The position numbers and the translations under genes were made by a program. 64,000 bases of DNA from Silene latifolia (lineage: Eukaryota; Streptophyta; Magnoliopsida; Caryophyllales; Caryophyllaceae): NCBI RefSeq assembly GCF_048544455.1, contig NC_133534.1, positions 38,502,217-38,566,216 of the forward strand, written 5' to 3'. Each line of letters opens with the position of its first letter. Position 1 is the stretch's first letter. The notes under the pieces were generated by a model. The model did not search any database, had not been told where the DNA came from, and saw only the letters and a list, made by a program, of their open reading frames with translations. This document shows positions 1 through 9,268 of this stretch, in pieces.

Positions 1-396
1 AGTTAGAGAGGTGGTCAAGGGTGGTCGGAGGTGGTACGAAAATGGTCAAGAACAGGTGCTGCTCGTAATACTTTGTTTTCACAAAACATGGGGTGTTTTA
101 TGAGAATGTTTCTGTTTCGACTTGAGGGATTGTTTATCGTGTGATGAATTAAGTATGATGGGTGTTATTATGATTTATAATCTAATAAAAAAAATAACGG
201 GCAAATGATCAAATAGTCTGGGAACTGAAATAACAAAATTAGGTTTCGAACAAAATCAAATCGTAAAAACGCAAAATATTGGAATTAAAAAGGAAATAAA
301 TGCTCGGAAACGTCTTTCTTGTCGACAATTGTATACTGAATTTCGATAATAGACATAAATCACAAAATTAGGGTTATGATTGGTGTAGAAGTTTAC

Positions 397-524
397 CTCA
401 AAGTAGTATTGTTCGATGCATTTTTTCTTCTTGATACCGATGTAAATTGCTTCTCAGTCACCGAAACATTGTTCGATGCATTTTTTCTCCTCGATGAGGT
501 TGCCAATTGCTTCCCTTCAACCAT
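397..524 (-). CDS. Candidate first coding exon, gene continuing left of window
   Basis: An ATG at 524-522 opens 42 codons that end at a good 5' splice donor (TTGAG|GTAAAC; exon end 397). Without splicing the frame stops at once in the TAA inside the donor. The peptide is an in-frame duplication: KQLATSSRRKNASNN is followed 20 codons later by KQFTSVSRRKNASNN, matching a 60-bp tandem duplication of the DNA (408-467 and 468-527). A pyrimidine-rich leader precedes the ATG. The product is basic and Ser/Asn-rich and I do not recognise it. No matching acceptor exon could be fixed in bases 1-396, so the rest would lie beyond the left edge. It could instead be a chance short reading frame. Confidence 0.3.
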
Positions 525-527
525 TTT
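408..527. repeat. 60-bp tandem duplication (two copies)
   Basis: ATTGTTCGATGCATTTTTTC recurs exactly 60 bp apart (408 and 468), followed by similar TTGC-TTC tracts. The period is a multiple of three, so the minus-strand frame is kept through both copies. Confidence 0.7.
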
Positions 528-660
528 AGAATTAAAATTAGGGGAAAGGGAGGTTTGTTGTGAGTGTCGTTCAAGAGAGAATTAAAGAAAGAAGGGTTTG
601 TTGTGAGCGTCGTTAAAGAGAGAATTACATAAAGGTTTAAAGATGTTGATGATAAGTAAA

Positions 661-688
661 TTTTTATTTTTATTTTTATTTTTATTTC
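661..688. repeat. (TTTTTA)n microsatellite
   Basis: Four to five TTTTTA hexamers in a row. Confidence 0.9.
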
Positions 689-1127
689 TATTGGGCTATA
701 GGTAGTTAATTGTATATTATATGGGCCTGATGTACCATACTTCCTGTACAACAGGATGTACGATCTTATTTGTGGTATTTTTATGAGTTTATTACCTCAA
801 ACTTTATTTGTTTTTTAGCATATGTGTATTTTTTTGAGCATATTAAAGTTTATAAATAGATTTTAATTTTTTTTTCCGTCAAAAATTAAATTTAACTAAA
901 CTTATATGTAATGTTTTTGAGTTTCATAGTAATTTTTTAGAGCTTAATGTTAAAACTTTATAGTAACTCATAATTTTTAAAATAAAACATCAAAATTTTA
1001 TTATAATACTCATAAACTATAGAATTGGTGATAATACATCAAATGTATATTCATTTACTGGATTTTGTATGTATTCATTCTTTAGCACGTAAAAAATGGT
1101 TTTTGCATGTATTCATTCTTAAGTGTG
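689..1127. other. AT-rich spacer, no gene seen
   Basis: Strongly AT-rich. A short inverted repeat (TCCTGTACAACAGGA) lies near 740-756. I see no reading frame, RNA gene or recognisable transposon. Confidence 0.6.
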
Positions 1128-1281
1128 AAAAAAATAGTCCATCTATGAAAGATGGCTAATGTCCTGCTTCTTCGGAAGAATGATAGGTGCTCCTCGTTGA
1201 ATCAGCCGTCTTGAATCTTCAACTCCGTAAATACTCATTTACAAATTAATTTATAAGGCTAACCAACTATAGTAGTTGGTC
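1128..1281 (-). ncRNA. Putative Pol III small RNA, copy A
   Basis: Predicted transcript of about 151 nt on the minus strand, starting at 1281. The 5' end folds as a perfect 8-bp hairpin with 3-nt loop (ACCAACTA-CTA-TAGTTGGT). The 3' end folds as TAG-CCATCT-loop-AGATGG-A-CTA and runs into seven T residues (1128-1134), a Pol III terminator. A USE-like box (CTCCCACATCG, 1336-1346) ends exactly 55 nt upstream of base 1281 with an AT-rich TATA-like tract (TTTTAATAAG) between, the geometry of plant U6-type genes. A central box CGAGGAGCAC is shared with copies B-D. The class is unknown to me. Alternative: a dispersed MITE-like repeat that resembles an snRNA gene. Confidence 0.55.
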
Positions 1282-1335
1282 AATGGAAAGCGTAGGATTC
1301 CTTATTAAAAACATGTTTAATATTTTATAATTATC

Positions 1336-1346
1336 CGATGTGGGAG
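1336..1346 (-). promoter_or_regulatory. USE-like element of copy A
   Basis: Minus strand CTCCCACATCG against the plant snRNA consensus RTCCCACATCG: 10 of 11 match. It lies 55 nt from the predicted start. Confidence 0.55.
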
Positions 1347-2012
1347 TATGGTGTCAAAAGATTTAGATATTGTTTTCGTGATGCTTGAGTCGTCAGTGAA
1401 CATAATGTGTGGGATTACTGTATAATTAGAGTTATTCATAATATTACAGACTAAACAATCGTTCTTGAGATGTTTCATATGTTGTAAAAACAACTATTAA
1501 ATGTTCCGAATATTCAGTTAGTATCCCTTAAATTTGTCACGCACTTTGCACGTAATACCTTCTTTTCCAAAAACAAAAACATTGAATTACCATAATAACT
1601 CGTGTTCAGAAAATGACGATTCTTCTTTTCTAAATCGATTGTCTTTACGAGAATTACAAGCTGAATACAAAAAAATGTTGGGGAGTTTCGAACTGACATT
1701 TATGCTTTTGTTTGAGAAAGGTGGTTTAAACAACAACCGGGGTATGACTATGATTTTTACGAAGCAATAGATTAAGATACTCCGTATTTACGTTGTTGAT
1801 CATAATTCACAACGCAGCACGAGGATGTTAACATGATTTTTCAAGCTAAATACAACGAAAACACTTTGCTTTTTAGCTTAACTTTTCGTTTTTTTCATAT
1901 ATTTTTTTTCCAACTGTTTTACATGAGTTTATTTGTATGTCATTTTCGTTCTCTATGTTTTGTATGTATATACACACATCAATATATCATGCGGATCATA
2001 TGTTTAGGACCC

Positions 2013-2151
2013 AAAAAAATTAGTCCATCTGTGAAAGATGGCTAAGGAGATTGCCGCGTTTGTTGAACGGGCTGCTCCTCGAATGGACTGTCCCGTATTT
2101 TCAAATATTAACAAATAAGTTTATATGGCTAACCAACTGTAGTAGTTGATC
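2013..2151 (-). ncRNA. Putative Pol III small RNA, copy B
   Basis: Second family member, about 135 nt. The 5' hairpin is ATCAACTA-CTA-CAGTTGGT, in which one C:G becomes U:G. The 3' hairpin keeps the CCATCT/AGATGG stem with a changed loop and the flanking TAG/CTA pairing, then seven T residues (2013-2019). The central box CGAGGAGCA is present although the surrounding middle differs from copies A, C and D. The USE-like box is the most degraded of the set (CTCCCGTATCG) and lies 58 nt upstream. It may be an older or inactive copy. Confidence 0.45.
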
Positions 2152-2208
2152 AATTGTAAGTTCATTGTTTTCTTTATTAAAAAATTGTTTAAGTCGTTCA
2201 TAATTATT

Positions 2209-2219
2209 CGATACGGGAG
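2209..2219 (-). promoter_or_regulatory. Degenerate USE-like element of copy B
   Basis: CTCCCGTATCG, 8 of 11 to the USE consensus, at about the same distance from the predicted start as in the other copies. Confidence 0.35.
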
Positions 2220-2312
2220 TTTGGTGTCCAAAGACATTACTACCTACATTCTTTATTAGGAACATTAAAGTCCACACTTCTCCTTTCTCTTTTCATTCAA
2301 GTTCTTCTTTCT

Positions 2313-2500
2313 CAATCATTTGTGCAATTATTATGTTATTCATGATAGGTATTTTAATCAAAATTAAATCAATTATTGACATGAAAGAAGTATAATCACT
2401 ACAAAATGCACTTTGTGATAATCATTTGTGTAATTATTATATTATTCGTGATAGGTATTTTAATCAAAATTAGATCAATTATTGACATGGAAGGAGTATA
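2313..2500. repeat. Tandem duplication of about 100 bp
   Basis: The run ATAGGTATTTTAATCAAAAT followed by TATTGACATG-AAG-AGTATAAT occurs twice, about 107 bp apart (near 2346 and 2453). Both copies also share the upstream CATTTGTG-AATTATTAT tract. Confidence 0.75.
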
Positions 2501-3340
2501 ATATTAATGTTTATTTAAGTTGAGAAGGTCGTGTTTTTTTTTTTTTGACAAAAACCTAGGATTGTGTTAAAATAATCTATTATACGTTAAAATATACTTT
2601 GGAAATTCTACGTTGTCCCCTTGAGTGTTTTCGATTTTCTATGTTATACCAATCCTTTTTTATATATTCAACATTTTACGCCCTAAATTTCTTACTTATT
2701 TTCTCTTCATAACCTTCTTCAACCTTTTAAACAGCCGTACTTCAACCTTTATTCTCACTCATTAATATCGCATTACTATTCTCTATGAGAAGGATCACAA
2801 ATCACTTTTAATAAGTACAAACTACTAGTGAAAACATATGAAGCATGAAATGATAATGGATATTGTATGAATTTTTAGTTAGATTCGTATACTATTTGGT
2901 GGATTAATGGGTAACCGGCGTACTAAAAAAGTAAATGAGTAGGTTATCGAGTAATTGGAATGACAAAGAAATGATTTAATAGATCAATTATGAAACTATG
3001 TTAACAAAGACAATAACTACGATCATGGAATAGACTAATGCATGTATAGAACTTAAGGGTAAACCATACAATTTCAAAAACACAGCGGTACAATATTTGT
3101 TTGTCTTTGATTAAATAAATATCTCTTACAAATATAAGAATCCGAGCTTACGTGTATTCTTTCTGAGCTAATTTAAATTTCATGTTTTTAATGTGTAAAT
3201 GAATGAACTTAATATTTTCTAATAAAGCTCATATTCTTTAAATATACAGCTCAGATACTTTGACACAAAGCTCAGGTTCTACACCGTACAACATATACAA
3301 CTGGTTGTATAGTCCATGAATTGTAATTTTGGTAATAATG
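2501..3340. other. AT-rich spacer, no gene seen
   Basis: Low-complexity AT-rich DNA with a T-run near 2527-2547. No open frame of note and no terminal repeats seen. Confidence 0.6.
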
Positions 3341-3620
3341 ACATTTACGTGTCGTTGATCAAAATAATGAAACGAGGGCCTTATCAAGGACTGTCGCACC
3401 TAAACGATAAAAACAATGAAAATCTTCGTTAAAACTTTTCGATTTCTTAATTTTATTACTACTTAGTCTAGTGTGAAATTTTCCGTCACCCTAACTTAAA
3501 TCTTAGCTTCTTGACGCCTTGAGGGGTCGCATTTTAGTGACATGATTGGAACTTTTGTCAGGGTTGATTGTTTGGTAAACCCTATTATTAATCGATATAT
3601 ACATGGATTGCGTGATAGGG
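3341..3620. repeat. Duplicated module, first copy
   Basis: About 280 bp that recurs at 4822-5115: GGTAATAATGACATT, then ACAATGAAAATCTT, then TTCTTGACGCCTTGAGGGGT, then AAACCCTATTAT. Together with the repeated copies A, C and D it shows that this locus grew by segmental tandem duplication. Open frames in it are not conserved between the copies. Confidence 0.75.
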
Positions 3621-3989
3621 AATGTAATGGGGTCCTTGCAAATGACTATGATTTGGCATATATGGGCTGTTGTGTTAAGAAATTAAAAGAAGCGGAGTAG
3701 TGTAGAGTTGACCTAATTATAAAAGTAGCGGAGCCTGACGAAGAGTAAGCTCGAGAAGAACAATCAAAAGGCAAAGGCGCTAACCGAATCATGACGAAAG
3801 AGGAATTTTATTAAAAAGGTCTCAATGATGAAAATGGAGTATGGCGAACTGAGAAGAAAGATATTTAAAACAAATTCACGTCATACATACATACTATAAT
3901 GAGTTACTCAAAACGTGCCAACAAAATGATTTTGGGTGTGTTATAACAAAAAAAAAAAGGCATCTTCGATAACAATGTACTACCTCCAC
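3621..3989. other. Spacer, no gene seen
   Basis: No coding or RNA signal recognised. It ends at a hAT insertion. Confidence 0.5.
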
Positions 3990-4177
3990 CAGGGGCGTCT
4001 TGAAGTAAATGGAGGCCAGGTGCAACATTAAAAAATGAGGCCCTAAATATGAATGTATAAGTGTACTACACATCGAGGTTTATATTGAATTTTATCAGTA
4101 AAGCTTATAGATTATGTGGCCAAAGTCGGAGGCCCGGTTCCACCGCCCGTGGTCGCCCGGGGTATTAGACACCCCTG
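3990..4177. mobile_element. hAT-type MITE, 188 bp
   Basis: The element begins CAGGGGCG and ends ACCCCTG, typical hAT termini. It is flanked by a perfect 8-bp target duplication ACCTCCAC (3982-3989 and 4178-4185), the length hAT transposases make. No coding capacity. Confidence 0.85.
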
Positions 4178-4351
4178 ACCTCCACCTGAAAATTGTTGAT
4201 CAAGTTTCAACAATTTGTATGTCATGTTCATTCTCTATATTTTGTTATTTATCTCTCAAAATATATGACGAAATAGTTATTGGGTCTCATTGAAATACTA
4301 TATGTTTAGCATGTATAGAACATGCGGGGTCATTTTTTAGCCCCCCCAAAG

Positions 4352-4517
4352 AAAATAGTCCATCTATGAAAGATGGCTAAGGTCCCTTGGCTGGCTGGCT
4401 TCAGACGGATAGGAGTGCTCCTCTTCGTAGTCCCAGCCGCTGGCTTCAGACGTATTAGCCACGTGAGTAATCGATATCGTTTAAGTTTATAAGGCTAACC
4501 AACTATAGTAGTTGGTC
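4352..4517 (-). ncRNA. Putative Pol III small RNA, copy C
   Basis: About 164 nt. The 5' hairpin is identical to copy A. The 3' hairpin and flanking TAG/CTA pairs are identical too, followed by only four T residues (4352-4355). The middle carries a private sequence with a duplicated CGTCTGAAGCCAGC tract that could form an extra arm, yet it keeps the central GAGGAGCACTCCTAT shared with copy D. The USE-like box (CTCCCACATTG) lies 54 nt upstream. About 200 bp upstream of the USE is also shared with copies A and D, so these three arose by segmental duplication. Confidence 0.5.
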
Positions 4518-4570
4518 AATTGAAGATGTAGGATTCCTTATTAAAAACATGTTTAATGTTTATAATTATC

Positions 4571-4581
4571 CAATGTGGGAG
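4571..4581 (-). promoter_or_regulatory. USE-like element of copy C
   Basis: CTCCCACATTG, 9 of 11 to the plant USE, 54 nt from the predicted start. Confidence 0.45.
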
Positions 4582-4821
4582 TATGCTATCAAAAATTGAG
4601 ATATTCTTTTGGATGTATTTGAGTTGTTAATAGGAACCCGCGGTATGTGGGATTACTGTATAATTAAAAAATTATTCATTATTCATAATATTGCAAACTA
4701 AACACCCGTTCTTGAGAATGAAGTTTCACATATAATAGAAACCATTAAATATTCGGAAAATTTGATATCCCTGAAATCCACTATCACCTACAACATGCTA
4801 CGGAGTACTGTATTTTTATTT

Positions 4822-5115
4822 TGGTAATAATGACATTGACGTGGTTGATCACAATTGTGAAACGAGCGCGTTAATAGGGAATTTGGGATTGTCACACCTG
4901 ATCGAGAAAAACAATGAAAATCTTGAATTGGTTACTCTTCGAATTATTTTTTTAGTTCTATTACTACTTGGTTTAGTGTAAAAAATTTGTCTCCTTGACT
5001 TAAATCTTACCTTCTTGACGCCTTGAGGGGTCGCATTTGAGTAATATGATATAATTGGAACCTTTGTGGGAGTTGATAATCCGCCAAACCCTATTATATT
5101 CATCGGTCTATGAGA
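4822..5115. repeat. Duplicated module, second copy
   Basis: Second copy of the block at 3341-3620, now between RNA copies C and D. A minus-strand open frame of 84 codons here (4849-5103) is not maintained in the first copy, so I do not call it a gene. Confidence 0.75.
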
Positions 5116-5178
5116 TTGCGTGTTGGGCTGGACGCCTGGTCCGTATTTCTAGCGAGCCCTTTCACATTTTTTAGCCCC

Positions 5179-5340
5179 AAAAAAAATAGTCCATCTATGA
5201 AAGATGGCTAAGGTCCCTGCTCCTGCGTCTAGCGAGCGAATAGGAGTGCTCCTCGTTGAATCAGCCGTCTTGAATCTTTGATTCCGCAAGTTTTCATTAA
5301 CAAATAAGTTTATAAGGCTAACCAACTATAGTTGTTGGTC
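5179..5340 (-). ncRNA. Putative Pol III small RNA, copy D
   Basis: About 158 nt. The 5' hairpin has one changed base (ACCAACAACTATAGTTGGT) leaving a six-pair outer stem. The 3' hairpin is identical to A and C and runs into eight T residues (5179-5186), the best terminator of the set. The tract GGCTGATTCAACGAGGAGCA in the middle is shared with copy A, and GAGGAGCACTCCTAT with copy C, so D looks intermediate. The USE-like box (AACCCACATCA) lies exactly 55 nt upstream. With copy C it delimits an 823-bp tandem duplication. Confidence 0.55.
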
Positions 5341-5394
5341 AATTGAAGATGTAGGATTCCTTATTAAAAACAGGTTTAATTTTTTATAATAATC

Positions 5395-5405
5395 TGATGT
5401 GGGTT
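5395..5405 (-). promoter_or_regulatory. USE-like element of copy D
   Basis: AACCCACATCA, 9 of 11 to the consensus (CCCACATC core intact), 55 nt from the predicted start. Confidence 0.45.
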
Positions 5406-5737
5406 GTGGTGTCAAAAGATCTTTTCGTGGTGTATTTGAGTTGTTTGTAGGAACACACATGTCGGATTACTGTATAATATGGAGTTATTCATAATATTGC
5501 AGAGGAGATACTCGGTCTTGAGAAGTTTCATACGTTGTAATATAAATTATTAAATATTTGGAAAATTCACTTGATATCTTTGAAATTCACTATGACGCCA
5601 AAAATCTTTGTAAATCACAAGTTATGATCAATCAAAGTTTTCAGAAACAAAAAGAGGGGAATTACGTGTAAAGTGGTAAAACTCAGGAGTAGAACGTGAA
5701 TTTTTCGTAAATTGTATAGCAGTGACAAAATTATATA

Positions 5738-5943
5738 CTCCTTCCGTCCCGGTCATTTGTTGTCCTTTGGTTTTGGACAAATATCAAGGAAAGAGAAAAT
5801 GGTCAATTACTAAATGACAAGTGAAATAAATTGAGTGGAAATGATCAAATTGTTCATTAAGTGCATTCTTAAAATAAAAAGGACAATAATTCACTGAGAT
5901 ATCCCAATATAAAAAAGGACAATAAATAACTGGGACAGAGGAA
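5738..5943. mobile_element. Stowaway-type MITE, 206 bp
   Basis: Terminal inverted repeats of about 28 bp (CTCCTTCCGTCCCGG at the left, its imperfect complement ending GGGACAGAGGAA at the right) flanked by TA dinucleotides (5736-5737, 5944-5945), the Tc1/mariner target duplication. Non-coding. Confidence 0.85.
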
Positions 5944-6341
5944 TATACATTCTTCAACAAAGACATTAAAGTTCACAATCCCCATTTCTTTGTTCATTCA
6001 AGATTCGCCCTTTGCTATATTTAGATTGTTGTACAAAAAATACCTAGATTGTTGTACAACAAAAATAAACGACTGTGCAATCTGCTATATTAAAATCATA
6101 TATATTTTCTTAAAATTAGTTAACGGAATTCTAGTCATATTTTCGGTGTCATGTCATTTTTCTCCGGCGAGAAATTGACTTGAAAATCTTGAGTCGGGCT
6201 TAATTGCATATAAGATAAGTAATGGGGTGAATTTGCACTAAAAGAAAGAAAGAGGACTGAATTGCACATATTGGCAAACGTTTAGGCTTTTTTTACCACT
6301 TTCTCGTAGAAAAGATAGCTGGAACAAGTTGAATTCATTTG
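5944..6341. other. Spacer, no gene seen
   Basis: Contains a short internal duplication around TAGATTGTTGTACAA (6022-6062). No supported gene. Confidence 0.5.
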
Positions 6342-6358
6342 AACATTTTGAAGTGTTT

Positions 6359-7655
6359 TTTTTTTTTTTTTTGACAACTAGCGTTGAATAACTTATATTA
6401 TTTCAAATGTTACAAAGTAAGTTGTTCGACTAGGTAACACCAGAGACCTAACCACCAAATCTAGTGTTACCAAGCCAAGACTAAAGATTACATAAACATG
6501 AATAACGATAACAACAGCCAGAAGAGCATCAAGGGCATGATGGTGAATGCAAGCGAAAGAGCCACGGGCCGTAGAGCGAGCTTCATAAACACGGAAGACT
6601 TCCAAAATTCGCCGATACATACGAGCCGCAGAGTGACAATAGCAAGGTGTACTTACAATCTTGCGAAAAGATCGTAGAAAGACAATGTGGTAAGCAAGAC
6701 GACTAAGTTCACCACCGACGGAGATAAAACACCTACACCTTAGAGATTGAACCTTTGATCGTAGGACCAACAGACCAAGAAATCCGACATGCAATGTCCA
6801 ACACGACCACGAACCCAAGGGGACAGGACACCCATGCTCAAAGTCGGGTGCGAAGACACCATAACCCTAGTTGGAAAAAGAGACATGGCACTACGAGCCA
6901 CCCCAATGATCAAGGGACAGGACACTCATAACCCACATGATATTATTATAAACAAAAACATAGAATAAAACAACAGCATGAGATAAGAGACAAAGACCAC
7001 CGAAACCATCCAATCTTACGCCTCAACCAACCCACCTTAGACCAACCCGAACACACCTCAAAACGACTCCAACACCAACACTGACCCACACCAGCCAAGA
7101 CCACAGCGAAATCATCACAACACCCAGGGCAGACAAAGGAGCAACCCGCCAACGCCAAAGAAGACCCAAACGCCAAACGATGACCACAAGAAGCCCAAAA
7201 CGAAAACCCGACAACAGCACCAAAAAGACTTACATGCAACCCCACTAAAGGACAGAGACCTATACCACGCAAAAGGAATCAAAAACACTACAACGAAACC
7301 CGTTTCACCAAAGGGCACCTCCCAGGATCACCGTCAAACAACCAACTAGGCCCAAAACAACACAGACGCACACGAGAGGAGAAGGAAAAGGGACCGAAAG
7401 GTGGGGGAATGGGGGGATCACCAAAACATACCCAAATCACGCCCTCTAGGAGCCATAGAGAGGCAGACGGATGAGCTATACTCATCGACTCACACGGAAA
7501 AACAGAAAAAGAAAACCAGCCTAGAGGTGGGGAGGGGGGGGAGTGGGGGGATCACCTCTGGGATGGAACCAAAAGCGATGGTGATAGGACAAGGTGACGG
7601 AAGGGCGGAGACGACAGTGAACCAAGACCCAACCCGAAGAGGAAAACACTACCCA
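6359..7655 (-). mobile_element. Non-LTR (LINE-like) retroinsertion, about 1.3 kb
   Basis: The minus strand ends in TTGTC followed by an A-run (the T-run at 6359-6372). The whole unit is bracketed by a perfect 17-bp target duplication AACATTTTGAAGTGTTT (6342-6358 and 7656-7672), the signature of target-primed reverse transcription. The interior is GC-richer than its surroundings and contains two GGGGGGATCACC tracts (near 7410 and 7540). Several open frames cross it but none shows reverse transcriptase or endonuclease motifs, so it is non-autonomous: a 5'-truncated or internally deleted LINE, or a long SINE. A processed retrocopy of an unknown transcript cannot be excluded. Confidence 0.75.
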
Positions 7656-7693
7656 AACATTTTGAAGTGTTTCTACGAACAAAATAGTTTAAG

Positions 7694-7820
7694 AAAAACT
7701 AGTTCACTCTTAAGGAGTGGCTAGAGAGTCTAATGTCGCTAATCTAAGTCGATAAATCCCACAAATGCACAAATATCAAGTCCAAATAATTGAGTAGCTA
7801 TCCATCTATTGTAGATGGGT
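7694..7820 (-). ncRNA. Putative Pol III small RNA, divergent copy E
   Basis: Most diverged member, about 125 nt. The 5' hairpin is CCATCTA-CAA-TAGATGG. Compared with copy A one A:U pair has become U:A, a compensatory change. The 3' end is CTAG-C-CACTC-loop-GAGTG-AA-CTAG-TTTTT: the stem sequence differs from copies A-D, but the architecture (basal TAG/CTA pairing, unpaired A, then T-run) is the same. The USE-like box ATCCCATATCA lies exactly 55 nt upstream, placing the hairpin in register with copy A. The central GAGGAGCA box is missing. Structure kept while sequence changed supports a functional RNA. Confidence 0.5.
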
Positions 7821-7874
7821 GTTAATATAAGACATACACAACAATAATAAAAAATATTAAACAGGTAAATATTT

Positions 7875-7885
7875 TGATATGGGAT
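7875..7885 (-). promoter_or_regulatory. USE-like element of copy E
   Basis: ATCCCATATCA, 9 of 11 to RTCCCACATCG, 55 nt from the predicted start. Confidence 0.45.
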
Positions 7886-8365
7886 ATAATATTGCTTTCA
7901 AAGACATGGTCTACTTCTTATCACAAGGTATTGAAATATTGACATTTTTACGTTTTAATTTTAATCTCATGTTATTTTAATTTTACGTTCTGTAATTTAA
8001 CATTACATTCTGTTATCGTATTTTAAAATATTTGTTCGTGCACAATAGCCACTGACTCACCGAGGATTTGTAAAATTGACCAAATACTAATTCCTTCCTT
8101 CATTAGTAAGTAAGATAAAACATTATTTAGTGGAGTTGTGAATCAGTAGTTAACATCGAAAGTGATAAAATTAAGTATATGCAAAAGGTTTGTGCCGTTG
8201 TAGGGATATTAATACGAATATTGTAACTTTGGACTTTGTATCTGTCCTTGGGTAAAGACCACCACCGTAATTGTAAAAAGCTCCAATATATCCCACATTA
8301 GCAATTATAGAAAGGCTTAGATCCTTTTTTAAGGAAAAAAAAAATTTAAAAAAAAAACTTCTATG
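7886..8365. other. AT-rich spacer, no gene seen
   Basis: Its end holds long A/T runs (8327-8357), which on the minus strand form the poly-T region downstream of the tRNA gene. Confidence 0.6.
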
Positions 8366-8447
8366 CGTGGACGGCAGGATTCGAACCTGCGCGGGCAAAG
8401 CCCACATGATTTCTAGTCATGCCCGATAACCACTCCGGCACGTCCAC
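8366..8447 (-). tRNA. tRNA-Ser (anticodon AGA)
   Basis: An 82-nt class II tRNA. The acceptor stem GTGGACG/CGTCCAC is perfect, with discriminator G at 8366. Box B is GGTTCGAATCC in the T arm. The anticodon loop CTAGAAA contains AGA (reads UCU, with inosine also UCC and UCA). The variable arm (TGGGCTTTGCCCG) is long, as in serine tRNAs. No intron is seen. An A-rich run on the plus strand just past the 3' end supplies the Pol III T-stretch, and a TATA-like ATAAGAGTATA lies just upstream. CCA is not encoded, as usual for nuclear genes. Confidence 0.97.
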
Positions 8448-9144
8448 TGCTATACTCTTATACTTCGATGTTAATTAGTTAATTGGTTTCACGTTTTGTA
8501 TTTTATTCATTTTGTATAATAATATTATTGTCCTAAGACTCCTAACGTGTATATATGTCACGACTTCGTACCGGTTTATAATTATAATAATGTAAAACCA
8601 CCTTAAATAAGACTAACTCTGAATCAGTCGGGTTGACATAGTCTATTAAAGGGCGAAATGAAGAGTCAAAGGATAATATATAGACGGTTTTAAATTTTTA
8701 ATCTAAAAGTTTATGAGAGAAATTTTTGCAAGTCGGAAATGAATTAAACTGAATTTATAAAATTATTGGGTGTTAGTGTGTCAGAACTACTTACAATCAT
8801 ACCTCATTTAAAAAGTCTCGTCCTTGAAACTTGGTACATTGTATTTAAACAAGGAAACGAAAGTAAATAATAACCCGTAGATTATTATAATGGATTAACA
8901 AAATTAGTGGAACGAAAAGAAATTCTCATGAGACAAACTGTTCATTTGTTCAATGCAATTCGGGTTATAATACCTTGGATTGTGCTTTCTTCACACACTT
9001 TTACTCTCTTTTTATGATTTTACTCTGTCGGTTTTTCTCCTCTCTCGCACAAAATCGAAATTTATTTAGGCATATTTGCATCGTCACATGTAAAATCAAT
9101 TGATTAACTCAATAATAAGATATGCATTACACAATTTTTTAAAC
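8448..9144. other. AT-rich spacer, no gene seen
   Basis: No reading frame, RNA or transposon ends that I could support. Confidence 0.6.
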
Positions 9145-9210
9145 ACAGAAGAATTTATAATGATAGACACAGTAAAAATTTATAATGATAGACACAGAAG
9201 AATTTATCAC
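9145..9210. repeat. Short tandem repeat in 3' flank
   Basis: About two and a half copies of a 25-27-bp unit (ACACAG-AATTTATAATGATAG) just downstream of the proline-rich protein gene. Confidence 0.75.
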
Positions 9211-9268
9211 AATATTACATGAGTTGATAGATTGTCAACTTCCAAGTAAAAGATTCAAACTTCACTGC

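Noticed and set aside
1128..1281. Telomerase RNA, U6, U3, 7SL or MRP identity for the small-RNA family
   Set aside because: No telomere-complementary template, no U6 or U3 conserved boxes, too short for 7SL or MRP; only the promoter type is shared.
4849..5103. 84-codon minus-strand frame in the duplicated module
   Set aside because: The frame is not kept in the sister copy at 3341-3620 and shows no domain.
7023..7485. Membrane-protein-like minus-strand frames
   Set aside because: Hydrophobic translations from biased composition within a transposon; no conserved family.
6393..7724. Several open frames across the LINE-like insertion
   Set aside because: Cys/Trp/Leu-rich low-complexity translations in overlapping frames; no RT, endonuclease or zinc-knuckle motif.
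1128..7820. H/ACA or C/D snoRNA identity
   Set aside because: No ACA three bases from the end and no paired C (RUGAUGA) and D (CUGA) boxes at the termini in all copies.
8171..8407. 78-codon minus-strand frame
   Set aside because: Its N-terminus is the tRNA-Ser gene read as protein; the rest is low-complexity.
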